Positions 6,966 to 15,980 of a DNA stretch of 64,000 nucleotides are shown piece by piece (position 1 is the first letter of the stretch; each line of letters begins with the position of its first letter). This DNA comes from Candidatus Poribacteria bacterium (GTDB lineage Bacteria > Poribacteria > WGA-4E > WGA-3G). A program made the position numbers and the translations under genes. Under the pieces are notes generated by a model. The model made no database searches. It saw only the letters and a list, made by a program, of their open reading frames with translations, and was not told the origin of the DNA. Where the stretch lies: positions 91,787-155,786 of the forward strand of contig VXMD01000026.1 of assembly GCA_009841255.1 (NCBI GenBank). The letters are read 5' to 3'.

Positions 6966-9035
6966 TTATTCTTGCACCTCTTTAGGTACAATAGGCTCCG
7001 AATCGATAGGGCCTACATCAAATTCAATAGGCTCCAGATCGATAGGATCTACATCAAATTCAAAATCCTTTATTATAGTTGGAAGATCCCACAGAATCAC
7101 AGTATGATCGCTGCTTCCACTTGCGAGTATTTTGCCATCTGGACTGAATGCTACGCTGTTGACCGGGCTGGTGTGTCCTTTGAGGATGTGCCGCAACACT
7201 CCGGTTTCCACATCCCATAAACATATCTCGGAGAATCCTACACTTACGAGTATTTTGCCATTCGGACTGAAGGCCACACTGTAAACACCACTCGTATGTC
7301 CGATGAGAGTTTGCTGCGGTCCCGGCCAGCTTGCATCCCATAAACGCACGGTTTTGTCTAAACTCCCACTTGCGAGCATCTCGCCATCCGGGCTAAACGC
7401 CACGCTTTCGACTGAATCAGTATGCCCTACAAAGGTCCATCTCCCTATGCCTTTCCATACATCCGATAAACGAATAGTTGTGTCCCAACTTGCGCTAGCT
7501 AACGTCCGATTATCTGGGCTGAATGCTACACTGTTAACAGAGAGAGTATGTCCGGTAATGGTTTGCTTCAACACACCCGCCTCCACATCCCAAAGTTTCA
7601 CAAAATAATTACCATCTCTATCACCGCCAGAACTCCAATTTGCTAACATCTTCCCATCGGGACTAAACACGCCACGGTCAAAGGAAGGATCAGGAAAAGA
7701 CCATGTCTCGTCTTCTATAAGTGTCTGATCCAACTTCAACGTCCCTGTCCTCACAGCCCATACTTTCACTGCATCACTATTTCCACTTGTGAGCGTTTTG
7801 CCCTCCGGACTGAAGACCACATTATATCGACTATCGTCCGTGGTGAGGGTCTGTTTTACCCTGCCTGTCTCCACATCCCATAAATGTACCCCATCGTAAC
7901 TAGCACTTGTGAGTATCTTACCATCTGGACTGAATGCGACATTATAGACATTACTCGTATACCCTGTGAGGGTCTGTTTTACCCAACCTGTCTCCACATC
8001 CCACAAACGTACGGTTTTGTCCAGACTGCCACTTGCCAATGTCTTGCCGTCTGGACTAAAGGCTATTCTAAAAATCGAACGCATGTGCCCTATGAGGATC
8101 TGCTTCAGCATACCTGTCCCGACATCCCACAAACGCACCTCAGGCCCATGCGCGCTTGCTAACGTTTTACCATCTGGACTGGACACCACGGCGGCATAAA
8201 ACGAATGACCAAAGAAACCATCCTTAGCCTCATACTCTGCAACAATTTTTTTTCTCTTCCCTGTTCCGGCATCCCAAAGATAAACCTTTCCGCCTTGACC
8301 AACTTCACCGGCACCTACCAATGTTTTGCCATCCCGACTGAACGCTATGCTTTTAATTCTGCTATCTTCAATTCGTGCCACATTTTCGGTAATGATATGC
8401 TTCAACGCGCCGGTTCCCGCATCCCATAAACGCACCTCAGTCTCAGATGTGCTTGCTAATGTCTTGCCATCGGGACTGAAGGCTAAGTTATGCACCCAAG
8501 AACCTCCATGCTCCATGAGTGTTTGCTGTATTCGCCCCGTCCGCACATCCCATAGAATTATAGGAATATCACGATCCGACTCCAAAATCCGCGATGCACT
8601 ACTTCCACTCGCTAATATTTTTCCATCTGGACTAAATACTACACTGAGGACATTTGCCTCATGTCCCACGAGGGTACGCTTCAATACCCCTGTTTGCACA
8701 TCCCACAAGCGAACAGTCTCATCCTCAGATGTGCTTGCTAATGTCTTGCCATCGGGACTGAAGGCTACACTGCGCACCTTACCTGTATGTCCTCTGAGAA
8801 AAAATACCACTTCACCTGTCGCTGTCCGATAAAGCCAAATACCGGGAAAAGTTCCAACCGCCAACAGATGACCATCAGGAGAATATGCAAGGTCACTTAC
8901 AAATCCCTTACCGAGTCGTAATTTCGCACCCTCGGGTAGACTTAACATGGCGGAGTTGTCGCAGAAGCCCCTGGAAACATATAGCATTAAACCCGCAATG
9001 TAAAGTAAAAAAATAAAAAACAACTTTCTTGTCAT
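6966..9035 (-). CDS. Secreted WD40 protein, 14 repeats
   Basis: The protein is 689 aa when started at the ATG at 9035, which has GGAAGG 6-8 nt upstream. A signal peptide (TRKLFFIFLLYIAGLMLY then SRGFCDN) is followed by 14 WD40 repeats, most ending in LWDV or LWDA and opening with VAFSPDGK. This is enough for two seven-bladed propellers. A tail after the last repeat holds an acidic tandem (FDVDPIDLEPI, FDVGPIDSEPI). It is probably an exported protein-binding scaffold; partner unknown. Repeat units are similar at the DNA level too, so copy number may vary. It runs convergent to the E1 beta gene and shares the minus strand with the carrier at 9061. Confidence 0.88.
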   Translation of the reverse strand: MTRKLFFIFLLYIAGLMLYVSRGFCDNSAMLSLPEGAKLRLGKGFVSDLAYSPDGHLLAVGTFPGIWLYRTATGEVVFFLRGHTGKVRSVAFSPDGKTLASTSEDETVRLWDVQTGVLKRTLVGHEANVLSVVFSPDGKILASGSSASRILESDRDIPIILWDVRTGRIQQTLMEHGGSWVHNLAFSPDGKTLASTSETEVRLWDAGTGALKHIITENVARIEDSRIKSIAFSRDGKTLVGAGEVGQGGKVYLWDAGTGKRKKIVAEYEAKDGFFGHSFYAAVVSSPDGKTLASAHGPEVRLWDVGTGMLKQILIGHMRSIFRIAFSPDGKTLASGSLDKTVRLWDVETGWVKQTLTGYTSNVYNVAFSPDGKILTSASYDGVHLWDVETGRVKQTLTTDDSRYNVVFSPEGKTLTSGNSDAVKVWAVRTGTLKLDQTLIEDETWSFPDPSFDRGVFSPDGKMLANWSSGGDRDGNYFVKLWDVEAGVLKQTITGHTLSVNSVAFSPDNRTLASASWDTTIRLSDVWKGIGRWTFVGHTDSVESVAFSPDGEMLASGSLDKTVRLWDASWPGPQQTLIGHTSGVYSVAFSPNGKILVSVGFSEICLWDVETGVLRHILKGHTSPVNSVAFSPDGKILASGSSDHTVILWDLPTIIKDFEFDVDPIDLEPIEFDVGPIDSEPIVPKEVQE

Positions 9036-9060
9036 AGGAACCTTCCTTTCCATGCAACGT

Positions 9061-10293
9061 TTAAACCTCTTCTGGCTTCTCCAACTTCTGATACATCCGC
9101 GTCAAACTGAATGCGATCGGTCCCCACAACATCGCTACCACCATAGCCGTGATGGAATAGGCAACACCCGCAATCGCTCCAACGCCGAATCTCACCAATT
9201 CAAGCACACCCGCACTCCCACCTTTCGAGAAACGGTATCCAAACGAATCGATAACCTGCTTCGCGCGATAGCGAGAATCGTAAGAGAGCGGCATATAGAA
9301 CAATTCCTTACCCGCCCGAAAAAGCGAGTAGTCTAAGGCTTTAAACGTCACGTATGCCGCTGTCCCGGTTCGGAGTGAGGGAGAAACCGTCAGGACAAGG
9401 CTACTGACGAAGTGGACGATCGGAATCGTGAGATGAATATAACGGAGTGCGATGAATCTGAGGGCGAGTGGCACAGCCACCAGTTGCAAAATACCCGCCG
9501 CCAGTCCGAGGTTGCCATAGACCGACCCGAAAAAGGCAGTCCGCATATCCGTATCAGGTCTCTCCATTTCCGCCAATGCATTGAACCGCAGATCCAACAC
9601 GGTGGACACTATCTGTGTGCTAATGATTAATACCCCAATGAAAATCAGGTATCTGGAACGGAGAAGTGTTCTTATGCCGATGTGTCCGAGTCTGCCACCC
9701 GTTTCTTCTGCACTGGGTTTGGGTTCACCGCCAAATTTGTAGGCAAGCACCCCAAGAGCCGCCGTGGGGACAAGGGAACCTGCTGTGAATAGCAATAACG
9801 CTTCAGTGCCTAACACAGTTGCCAATTTGCTCACAAGTGTGCCACCGAGAAACGAGCCGACAGAGGCAACGGCACAGAAGGGTCCATTAATCCGTTTCGC
9901 CTGTTCAGTCGTTAGCACACTGTTGACGAACGACCAGAACTGTTCGATGACGATTACGATGTATGCTTCACGGAACACGTAGATGATCGCCGCCGCGAAG
10001 CTCATGCCGCGGGAAAGTGCGGCGTAGCATCCGAGGATTAAAATCGCAGAAAAAAGCGAAGTTATTGCCAAAGCACGGGTCGCGCCCAGCCACGAGAGTA
10101 GGCGACCGTAGCAGTATAGCATCACGATCATACTCGGTGGAACCGCCACCATACCGCGCGGGAGATTCTCAGCGCCATACGCCTCGATGAACAGGGAGGA
10201 GGACACGGAACGGATAAATTCATAACCGAATAGCACAAAACAGGCGGCACTACTGATTGAGATCGCCGCATAGATGAGTCGTCGTGGAAACAT
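9061..10293 (-). CDS. NTT/Npt-like nucleotide carrier or MFS membrane protein
   Basis: A 410-aa polytopic membrane protein with about 10-12 hydrophobic segments. The segment EQFWSFVNSVLTTEQAKRI followed by GPFCAVASVGSFLGG closely resembles the signature of the Npt1/Npt2 (ATP:ADP antiporter-like) family, in which FW..N....REAKR is followed by a glycine-rich helix. Family members outside intracellular parasites are common and mostly uncharacterised, so nucleotide transport is not assured. Only 25 bp separate it from the WD40 gene, whose ATG lies downstream on the same strand, suggesting an operon. Confidence 0.7.
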   Translation of the reverse strand: MFPRRLIYAAISISSAACFVLFGYEFIRSVSSSLFIEAYGAENLPRGMVAVPPSMIVMLYCYGRLLSWLGATRALAITSLFSAILILGCYAALSRGMSFAAAIIYVFREAYIVIVIEQFWSFVNSVLTTEQAKRINGPFCAVASVGSFLGGTLVSKLATVLGTEALLLFTAGSLVPTAALGVLAYKFGGEPKPSAEETGGRLGHIGIRTLLRSRYLIFIGVLIISTQIVSTVLDLRFNALAEMERPDTDMRTAFFGSVYGNLGLAAGILQLVAVPLALRFIALRYIHLTIPIVHFVSSLVLTVSPSLRTGTAAYVTFKALDYSLFRAGKELFYMPLSYDSRYRAKQVIDSFGYRFSKGGSAGVLELVRFGVGAIAGVAYSITAMVVAMLWGPIAFSLTRMYQKLEKPEEV

Positions 10294-10321
10294 AAACAGG
10301 GGTGTCCTTTAAGAAATCTCT

Positions 10322-11149
10322 TTACCGCTCCGGGATGCTATCCGCATCTGGACGCGGATTGTGCACCCAATGTCTGCTCGGATCACTGCCTCTCGCAACA
10401 ATCGCGCGTTGGTTCCAGTCGTTTGCGGCGCGGACTTCAGGCGGCACGAACCGCATTGTCAGCCCGCAACGCCGTCGATCCGAGGTATTCGGTTCAGAAC
10501 CGTGCAAGAGCAGATCCGAATGCAGCGACATCTGCCCGGCTTTCATCTCAAATGGGAAGGGTGCGTCCCCATATTGTGTAGCCCCATGTACTGTCTGACC
10601 CAGCACATTCTTTTCCTCAGCGGTGCTCGGCTCAAATGCGATCTGCCCGTGCAGGTGCGATTTCGGGATAACGGTCATCGCACCGTTCTCGATTGCGGCA
10701 TCGTCAATGGCGAGCCATACGGTGACAGTTTTACTCGGGGAGAGGGGCCAGTAGGAGGCGTCCTGGTGCCAACTCACCTGCTTTACATCGCCTGGTAGCT
10801 TACAGAAATAATGCGTTCCCCAGCAGATGAGCGTCTCGCCGAGTAGGTCTTGCACATAATCAAGAATTCTGGCTTCGGTAATCAGATCGTGGATACCGGG
10901 GCAGGTGGTATGCCATCCGTTGATGGAGTAGCTATTCATTCCTGCGGCTAACGCTTTTTCCATGAGCTGGTCGAAATAGGCGCGATGTTCCGCGATCTCC
11001 GCTTCGGAAAAGACATCCAAAGGTGAGATAAAACCTCTCTCGTTGAAGTGCTCAATTTGGGCGTGCGTTAGGGTCGATGGCTTTTCGTTTTCAACGGGAA
11101 AAAACTGAAGGGTTCGATTGAGTTCCGGCATTGCATCCGTAATTGGCAT
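10322..11149 (-). CDS. Phytanoyl-CoA dioxygenase family protein
   Basis: A non-haem Fe(II)/2-oxoglutarate oxygenase, 275 aa. The iron triad is visible as the HxD of VSWHQDASYW and the distal His of HSDLLLHGSEPN, followed by RRRCGLTMRFVPPEVR, whose Arg would bind 2-oxoglutarate. The ENGAMTVIPKSHLHG strand is typical of PhyH. The substrate is unknown. GAGGA lies 8-9 nt before the ATG. This is one of four PhyH paralogues in the window (also at 15077, 50460 and 57056). Confidence 0.9.
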   Translation of the reverse strand: MPITDAMPELNRTLQFFPVENEKPSTLTHAQIEHFNERGFISPLDVFSEAEIAEHRAYFDQLMEKALAAGMNSYSINGWHTTCPGIHDLITEARILDYVQDLLGETLICWGTHYFCKLPGDVKQVSWHQDASYWPLSPSKTVTVWLAIDDAAIENGAMTVIPKSHLHGQIAFEPSTAEEKNVLGQTVHGATQYGDAPFPFEMKAGQMSLHSDLLLHGSEPNTSDRRRCGLTMRFVPPEVRAANDWNQRAIVARGSDPSRHWVHNPRPDADSIPER

Positions 11150-11280
11150 TGGGAGCGTCCTCTTTTCTCCACGTGGGTTAGAAGTTTGTAGTGTGTGCTA
11201 TGTCTCGTTAAAGTGAAGTAATACTTCGTCCGTTCGGTGTCTGGCGTATTGCTCGGGCGCGTTCGGTACCAGCGGGTCTG

Positions 11281-11949
11281 CTACTGAATCCGAATATCTG
11301 TTTTCAGTTGTCCCCAGTAAGTGGCAAGTTTACCCTTCGGGTCAACAGCGAAGGCGGGGATCTCCTCTCCGTCGATAATCAGATTGTCGTAATGGGCGTT
11401 TGCCTCATACGTGATGAAGCCGATGCGTCCACTGTCCCGAAATTTCGCATCATCGTCACCCTCAAACAAGAGTTCGTCATCGATAAAACATTCGTAATTC
11501 TGTCCTTCTGCGACAACCTTCAGACGATAGGTTTCGCCGACTTCCGGTTCAAGGGGCAGCGGGGTAGCGATGTGATCCCATTTATTCTCTCGCCATCGAG
11601 AAAATTGGCATTTGTGTTGGTCTGTGCGAATCCAGAACCGCATGCCGTTATCTCCGTCCGCATCGGCGCGAATTAGCAAACCTGCGGCGTTCACCCCCAC
11701 GTTTTTCACCAGCGTCAGGTCCACCTCAACGGTGTAATCCGTCCAATCTTCATCACCGAACATTGTCTTGGCGTACTGTCCACCCGAGGTCTCGGCATAG
11801 GCATCCTTCACAATCTTCCATTCGCCACTGACATCATTCCAGCCATCGGGGAGTCCTTTATCGAAATTTTCTTGCCATACCCCTGCCGAAGCAGTAGAAG
11901 TTAGTAGGGTAACCATGAGTATGACGGATACGATATGTAAATAGCGCAT
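11281..11949 (-). CDS. Secreted LamG/3-keto-disaccharide-hydrolase-like protein
   Basis: A 222-aa protein beginning at the ATG at 11949 (GGAGGA 5 nt upstream; the longer reading from 11991 lacks one). The N-terminal RYLHIVSVILMVTLLTS is a signal peptide ending at TASAG. The mature part is a single beta-sandwich domain: ENFDKGLPDGWNDVSGEWKI, AGLLIRADADGDNGMRFWI and YDNLIIDGEE are characteristic of the concanavalin-like family that includes DUF1080. It probably binds or cleaves a carbohydrate outside the cell. No catalytic residues can be assigned. Confidence 0.72.
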   Translation of the reverse strand: MRYLHIVSVILMVTLLTSTASAGVWQENFDKGLPDGWNDVSGEWKIVKDAYAETSGGQYAKTMFGDEDWTDYTVEVDLTLVKNVGVNAAGLLIRADADGDNGMRFWIRTDQHKCQFSRWRENKWDHIATPLPLEPEVGETYRLKVVAEGQNYECFIDDELLFEGDDDAKFRDSGRIGFITYEANAHYDNLIIDGEEIPAFAVDPKGKLATYWGQLKTDIRIQ

Positions 11950-12170
11950 CTGTTCCTCCAGTCTATCGGATGATAATCCTGACTCAGACAACTAAACGCA
12001 ACTCTCAATCTAATTATATCTATATTACCTAATAAGTCAAGTTAAACCTGTGCCAGATAGCGTCATTTAGCCTTGGCGATTTTCGTGGATTTCAAAGGGG
12101 GTCGCTCCTACAGGGATGTGTGTTTTGCTTGGGGGTTCCGCTCCTACAAGAGAACTGGATGCCCAAAAAC
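11950..12170. other. Intergenic region with short repeats
   Basis: No gene is seen. It contains two inverted copies of a GTAGGAGCG motif (GTCGCTCCTAC at 12101-12111 and CCGCTCCTAC near 12140) around a TTTTGCTTGGGGGTT stretch that resembles the middle module of the mosaic repeat. Together with the promoter below this makes up the gap between two divergent genes. Confidence 0.4.
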
Positions 12171-12199
12171 TTGACATAAAAGGGGATATATGATAAAAT
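12171..12199 (+). promoter_or_regulatory. Sigma70 promoter of the methyltransferase gene
   Basis: TTGACA (12171-12176), a 17-nt spacer and TAAAAT (12194-12199): a near-consensus promoter pointing at the methyltransferase start, 105 bp downstream. Confidence 0.6.
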
Positions 12200-12303
12200 G
12201 CAACACTACTGGACTATTTTACATCATACCTTATTAACCTGAAATTTGAACAAAAAAACAGACATCTCTACAAAGACCTACCTATTAAAAAAAAACTGAG
12301 AAC

Positions 12304-13284
12304 ATGGACGAGAAACGAGCGAGTGGACGCTACTACACACGCGGAAATCCGTTTCAGTTGGAACCGTTCCAGACGTGGGCAACCGCCTCCAATTTAGAAC
12401 ACCAGACAATCTTGGAACCCTTTGCGGGTGCTAAAGACATTCCACGGTTGATCGACGCGGCGCGTTTGCAGTGCCGGGATTGGGCGTTTTTTGACATCGA
12501 ACCGGGGACGAAAGGGATCGTGCAACGCGACACACTCGCCGACTTTCCCAGAGGGTTTAAAGTCTGTATCACCAATCCGCCGTGGTTGGCACGCAACTCG
12601 GCGACGCGCCGTGGTTTGCCTTTTCCGGAAGCGACCCGTTACGATGACCTCTACAAATATGCGCTTGAGCAGTGCTTGGGGCATTGTGGATGGGTCGCCG
12701 CAATTATCCCAGAGGCATTCATTCGGAGCGGTCTGTTCTTGGAAAGGTTACACGATTTCATCTCTTTGGTCCCGCAAAGAGAGGGTAAAGCGGAAAAAGA
12801 AAATCAAAAAAGAGATACCGCCTATATGTTCGAGGACACCGAACATCCTGTCGGTCTCGCACTGTTTGCACCGGATGCGACATCGGACGTTAATATCTGG
12901 CGCAACAATCGGTTTCTCGGCACCATGCGTGAACTCCGCAGACACCTTCCGTCACCTTCCGCGAATCGTGACATTGTGTTCAATGACCCATCGGGAAATC
13001 TCGGACTCATCGCGATAGACAACACCGTTTCTGCCTCTATTCGCTTTTGTCCACCGGAGGAACTCAAAGACTATCCGATTCGTGTCCATTGCCGTTCCAT
13101 TACAAAAATTGGCGTGCCGTGGCGTGTGGACATTGATATACTCAACACGCGTCTGACAACAATCCGAGAGAAAACCCACGATGTTTTTCTGACGGCGTTC
13201 AGGGGCATACGCCGCGATGGACATTACCGACGCCGGTTAGATTGGGCATTGACGCGGGCAATAGTTGACACACAGCGTCTATAA
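12304..13284 (+). CDS. Solitary DNA adenine methyltransferase-like protein
   Basis: A 326-aa SAM-dependent methyltransferase-like protein. RASGRYYTRGNPF near the N-terminus is the substrate-side motif of N6-adenine methyltransferases, ILEPFAGAKDI is motif I (SAM binding), FFDIEP resembles motif II, and CITNPPW is the catalytic NPP(Y/F/W) motif IV. No nuclease or specificity gene is adjacent, so it is an orphan methyltransferase or a remnant of a type IIG-like enzyme. Charged segment REGKAEKENQKR in the middle may be a flexible loop. The Shine-Dalgarno is weak. Confidence 0.7.
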   Translation: MDEKRASGRYYTRGNPFQLEPFQTWATASNLEHQTILEPFAGAKDIPRLIDAARLQCRDWAFFDIEPGTKGIVQRDTLADFPRGFKVCITNPPWLARNSATRRGLPFPEATRYDDLYKYALEQCLGHCGWVAAIIPEAFIRSGLFLERLHDFISLVPQREGKAEKENQKRDTAYMFEDTEHPVGLALFAPDATSDVNIWRNNRFLGTMRELRRHLPSPSANRDIVFNDPSGNLGLIAIDNTVSASIRFCPPEELKDYPIRVHCRSITKIGVPWRVDIDILNTRLTTIREKTHDVFLTAFRGIRRDGHYRRRLDWALTRAIVDTQRL

Positions 13285-13309
13285 TTTGACATCGGCATGG
13301 AGTAGAAAA

Positions 13310-13627
13310 ATGAGGATCCAAAAATTAATGTGCCTATTGCTATTGATCGGACTTATCACTTTTGTGGGATGCATCCCCGGTGATGGAAAACACACTGCCG
13401 AGAAACCCGCTGGATTCTTCTGGGGCATCTGGCACGGGTGGATTGCACCAATCTCACTGATATGGGGACTGTTTAACTCGGAAATCCGTGTTTATGAGCC
13501 TCAAAACACAGGCTGGTGGTATGATCTTGGGTTTTACATCGCCGTTATTAGCGGGTTCGGGGGTATCTCCTTTTCGCGGCGGAAACGTAACAAGACCGTC
13601 GTGCAGACAGACGCTAATTCTGGATAG
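13310..13627 (+). CDS. Small lipoprotein with C-terminal membrane segment
   Basis: A 105-aa protein. The N-terminal LMCLLLLIGLITFVGC is a lipoprotein signal with Cys in the lipobox. The middle reads GFFWGIWHGWIAPISLIWGLF, and a second hydrophobic stretch WWYDLGFYIAVISGFGG is followed by basic SRRKRNK. Small proteins of this layout occur widely in bacteria with unknown function. The ATG at 13310 is chosen over an upstream in-frame ATG inside the previous gene's end. Confidence 0.65.
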   Translation: MRIQKLMCLLLLIGLITFVGCIPGDGKHTAEKPAGFFWGIWHGWIAPISLIWGLFNSEIRVYEPQNTGWWYDLGFYIAVISGFGGISFSRRKRNKTVVQTDANSG

Positions 13628-13695
13628 TAATCGGGAAAAATAACTTGAAGGATGTTCCTATAGCATATTGAAGACACGCACTGTCGGAGAAAAAG

Positions 13696-13998
13696 ATGAA
13701 AACTTTTGAGACACGAGGTCCCGTAGATGCCGTGCGAAACTATGTCGTCAAACGGACAACCGAACTCGCAGATTTCATTGATCGCGTCAAACAAGGTCGC
13801 TACATTGTCATCTTTGCACCTCGGCAGACAGGCAAGAAGCAGTTCGCAGCATATATGCAGTTGGAGGAAGCGACCGAAGGCTACTATGTCGTGTTCGATC
13901 ATCGTAAAAATCCAACATCTCGGACAGAAACAGAAACGCTCAACGACTTCACCATTCGGAGTTACGTTATTCCTGTGGTCCAAGAACCACCCTCATAG
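13696..13998 (+). pseudogene. AAA ATPase / PD-(D/E)XK protein, internally deleted remnant
   Basis: A 100-aa open frame that joins the two ends of a much larger family protein. Residues 1-50 (MKTFETRGPVDAVRNYVV, RTTELADFIDRVKQGRY, IVIFAPRQTGK) are the start of the AAA ATPase family whose C-terminus carries a PD-(D/E)XK (DUF1703-like) nuclease. Residues 51-100 (FAAYMQLEEATEGYYVVFDH, TIRSYVIPVV) match the far C-terminus of the same proteins. The junction falls inside the Walker A motif, so neither ATPase nor nuclease can work. The reading frame survives, suggesting one in-frame deletion of several hundred codons. Family knowledge is from memory. Confidence 0.65.
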
Positions 13999-14069
13999 GT
14001 AACATAAGAAGTTCAAAAGAGCATGAACGCGCATCGCACCACAAGTAAAGTAACGGAGGAACCCAACCA

Positions 14070-15062
14070 GTGAGAGTTTTAGTCATCGGTGGCACGGGCA
14101 ACATCAGTCGTGGGATTGTCGCCGCGTTGCAGAATCGAAACCATGACGTCGTCCTATTCAATCGCGGGCAACACGCCGATCCACCGCCGCCAGATGTCCG
14201 CGTCATTCATGGCGACCGAAAGGATCGTGAGGATTTTGAGGCGAAAGTCGGCGCCGAGGAATGGGATGCCGTGATTGATATGATAAGTTTCAACGCAGAG
14301 GACGCCGCCTCCGCACTTCGGGCGTGTCAGGGACGCGTCGGACACTTCGTGCACTGCTCAACGGTGATGACCTACGGACCGCCGTTCAGCGGGATTAATC
14401 TCCCGGAGACGGCACCGTTGCAAGGCACATCCGGCTATGGACTCGGCAAAATCGAGGCGGATAATCTCCTCTTAGCGGCGCATGGTCGTGATGGGTTCCC
14501 CGTAACCATCTTCAAGCCGTCCTATACACACGGTCCGGGCATGAACCTCCATCGACAAGTCGGTGGAGATGGCAGTTGGATCGATCGATTGCGGAAGGGG
14601 AAACCGATCCTCTCTGCAGGCGATGGACTGAATTATTTTCAATTCCTGTCATCTCGCGACGCCGGAATTGCGTTTACAGATATATTAGGCAAATCCGATG
14701 GCTTCGGCGAGATATACAACATCGTCCATCCACAGGCGCGAACGTGGGACGAGTGGCACCGTGCCGCAGCGGATGCACTCGGTGTTGACATAGAGATTGT
14801 GCATGTCTCCCAAGAGACACTCATCGCGATGGCACCTGAACGGTTCAGTGGCTTGCGTGGCAACTTCGGGCATACCCAAATTTTCAGTCACGAGAAACTA
14901 TCAGCGGTTTTACCTGAATTTATGCCACAAGTTCCGGTTACAGAGAGTGTCGCGGAAAACATCGCGTGGATGGACAAACACAATCTGGTTCCAGATAGCG
15001 ATGCAGACGATCTGGAAGATCAGATTATCGAGACGGTTCGCAATCTACCCCGTATTCGGTAA
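14070..15062 (+). CDS. NAD-dependent epimerase/dehydratase family protein
   Basis: An extended short-chain dehydrogenase of 330 aa that starts at GTG with GGAGGA 8-9 nt upstream. The Rossmann motif GGTGNISRGI is at residues 7-16, and the catalytic YGLGK (Tyr-x-x-x-Lys) lies near residue 127. It resembles the nucleoside-diphosphate-sugar epimerase and isoflavone-reductase-like proteins that accompany PhyH and sugar oxidation genes. The substrate is unknown. It is followed at 14 bp by a PhyH gene, so the two are probably one operon. Confidence 0.85.
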   Translation: MRVLVIGGTGNISRGIVAALQNRNHDVVLFNRGQHADPPPPDVRVIHGDRKDREDFEAKVGAEEWDAVIDMISFNAEDAASALRACQGRVGHFVHCSTVMTYGPPFSGINLPETAPLQGTSGYGLGKIEADNLLLAAHGRDGFPVTIFKPSYTHGPGMNLHRQVGGDGSWIDRLRKGKPILSAGDGLNYFQFLSSRDAGIAFTDILGKSDGFGEIYNIVHPQARTWDEWHRAAADALGVDIEIVHVSQETLIAMAPERFSGLRGNFGHTQIFSHEKLSAVLPEFMPQVPVTESVAENIAWMDKHNLVPDSDADDLEDQIIETVRNLPRIR

Positions 15063-15076
15063 GACAGAGGTGAAAC

Positions 15077-15889
15077 ATGGTACAAATCAAATCGGCGTTG
15101 AATTCGGAAAGGCTTGATCTTGTTGAACAGGATCTGCGCGAAGTCGGTTTTCATATCATTGAGAATGTAATTACCGACGAAGAGGCAGACGCAGCACGCG
15201 AAGCGATCTGGAAATTAGTCGAAGAGGATATTGCCAACGGATATGACCACAGTTACGGCGACGGTAAAATCCAGCGTGTCTGGGCGATTGTTGGGAAATC
15301 ACCCATCTTCCGCTATTTCATCCAGCACCCGACGGTGGTGGCGGTATGGAAACGGATGCTCGGTGAAGATGTGATCGCCTCCACATTCACGGCGAACATC
15401 GTTGGACCTGGCGCGCCCGCAGGCGGTTGGCATATTGACTATCCGTATTGGGCGATGCAATCTCCATTCCCATCCGGTTCATTGACAGGACAGACAGTCT
15501 GGATGTTAGATGACTTTACGGAAGAGAACGGGGCAACGGCGTGTATTCCGGAATCGCATAAAACGCTCCGCCGTCCGGAATTGGGGGAAGCAGAAGGGCT
15601 TGAGATGCGCATCGCTGTCGCCCCGAAAGGTTCTATCATGTTCACGAACGGTGCGATCTGGCATCAGTCTCGGGCGAACCTAACGGACGCACCGCGAGTC
15701 GGGTTGCTCGGTATGTATAACCGTTCGGTTATCTATCCGCAGGAGGATATGCCGCGACAATTGACCGATGCCGAGTTAACGGGTGAAAGCGATGTGCTAA
15801 AGCAGTTGTTGGGCAGAAATATCCAGTTCCGGGATCCAGATCACGAACAGAATTGGCATCGCACGGATAGCGGATTCCGTCAGGTGTAA
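15077..15889 (+). CDS. Phytanoyl-CoA dioxygenase family protein
   Basis: The second PhyH paralogue, 270 aa. The iron ligands are the HxD of GGWHIDYPYW and the His of IWHQSRANLTD; PRVGLLGMYNRS follows. ENGATACIPESHKTLRRPE is the usual strand after the first half of the double-stranded beta helix. GAGGTGAAAC precedes the ATG. Unlike the 10.3 kb copy it has HID rather than HQD, closer to the PhyH subgroup in secondary-metabolite operons. It is likely co-transcribed with the epimerase. Confidence 0.88.
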   Translation: MVQIKSALNSERLDLVEQDLREVGFHIIENVITDEEADAAREAIWKLVEEDIANGYDHSYGDGKIQRVWAIVGKSPIFRYFIQHPTVVAVWKRMLGEDVIASTFTANIVGPGAPAGGWHIDYPYWAMQSPFPSGSLTGQTVWMLDDFTEENGATACIPESHKTLRRPELGEAEGLEMRIAVAPKGSIMFTNGAIWHQSRANLTDAPRVGLLGMYNRSVIYPQEDMPRQLTDAELTGESDVLKQLLGRNIQFRDPDHEQNWHRTDSGFRQV

Positions 15890-15980
15890 AGGGAATACGC
15901 AAGGGACGTGTAATTTTGAATCCTATATGCTTGTGTTTTGCTGATATATTACACTTTTAAATTTTTCAAGGAGGACATTT

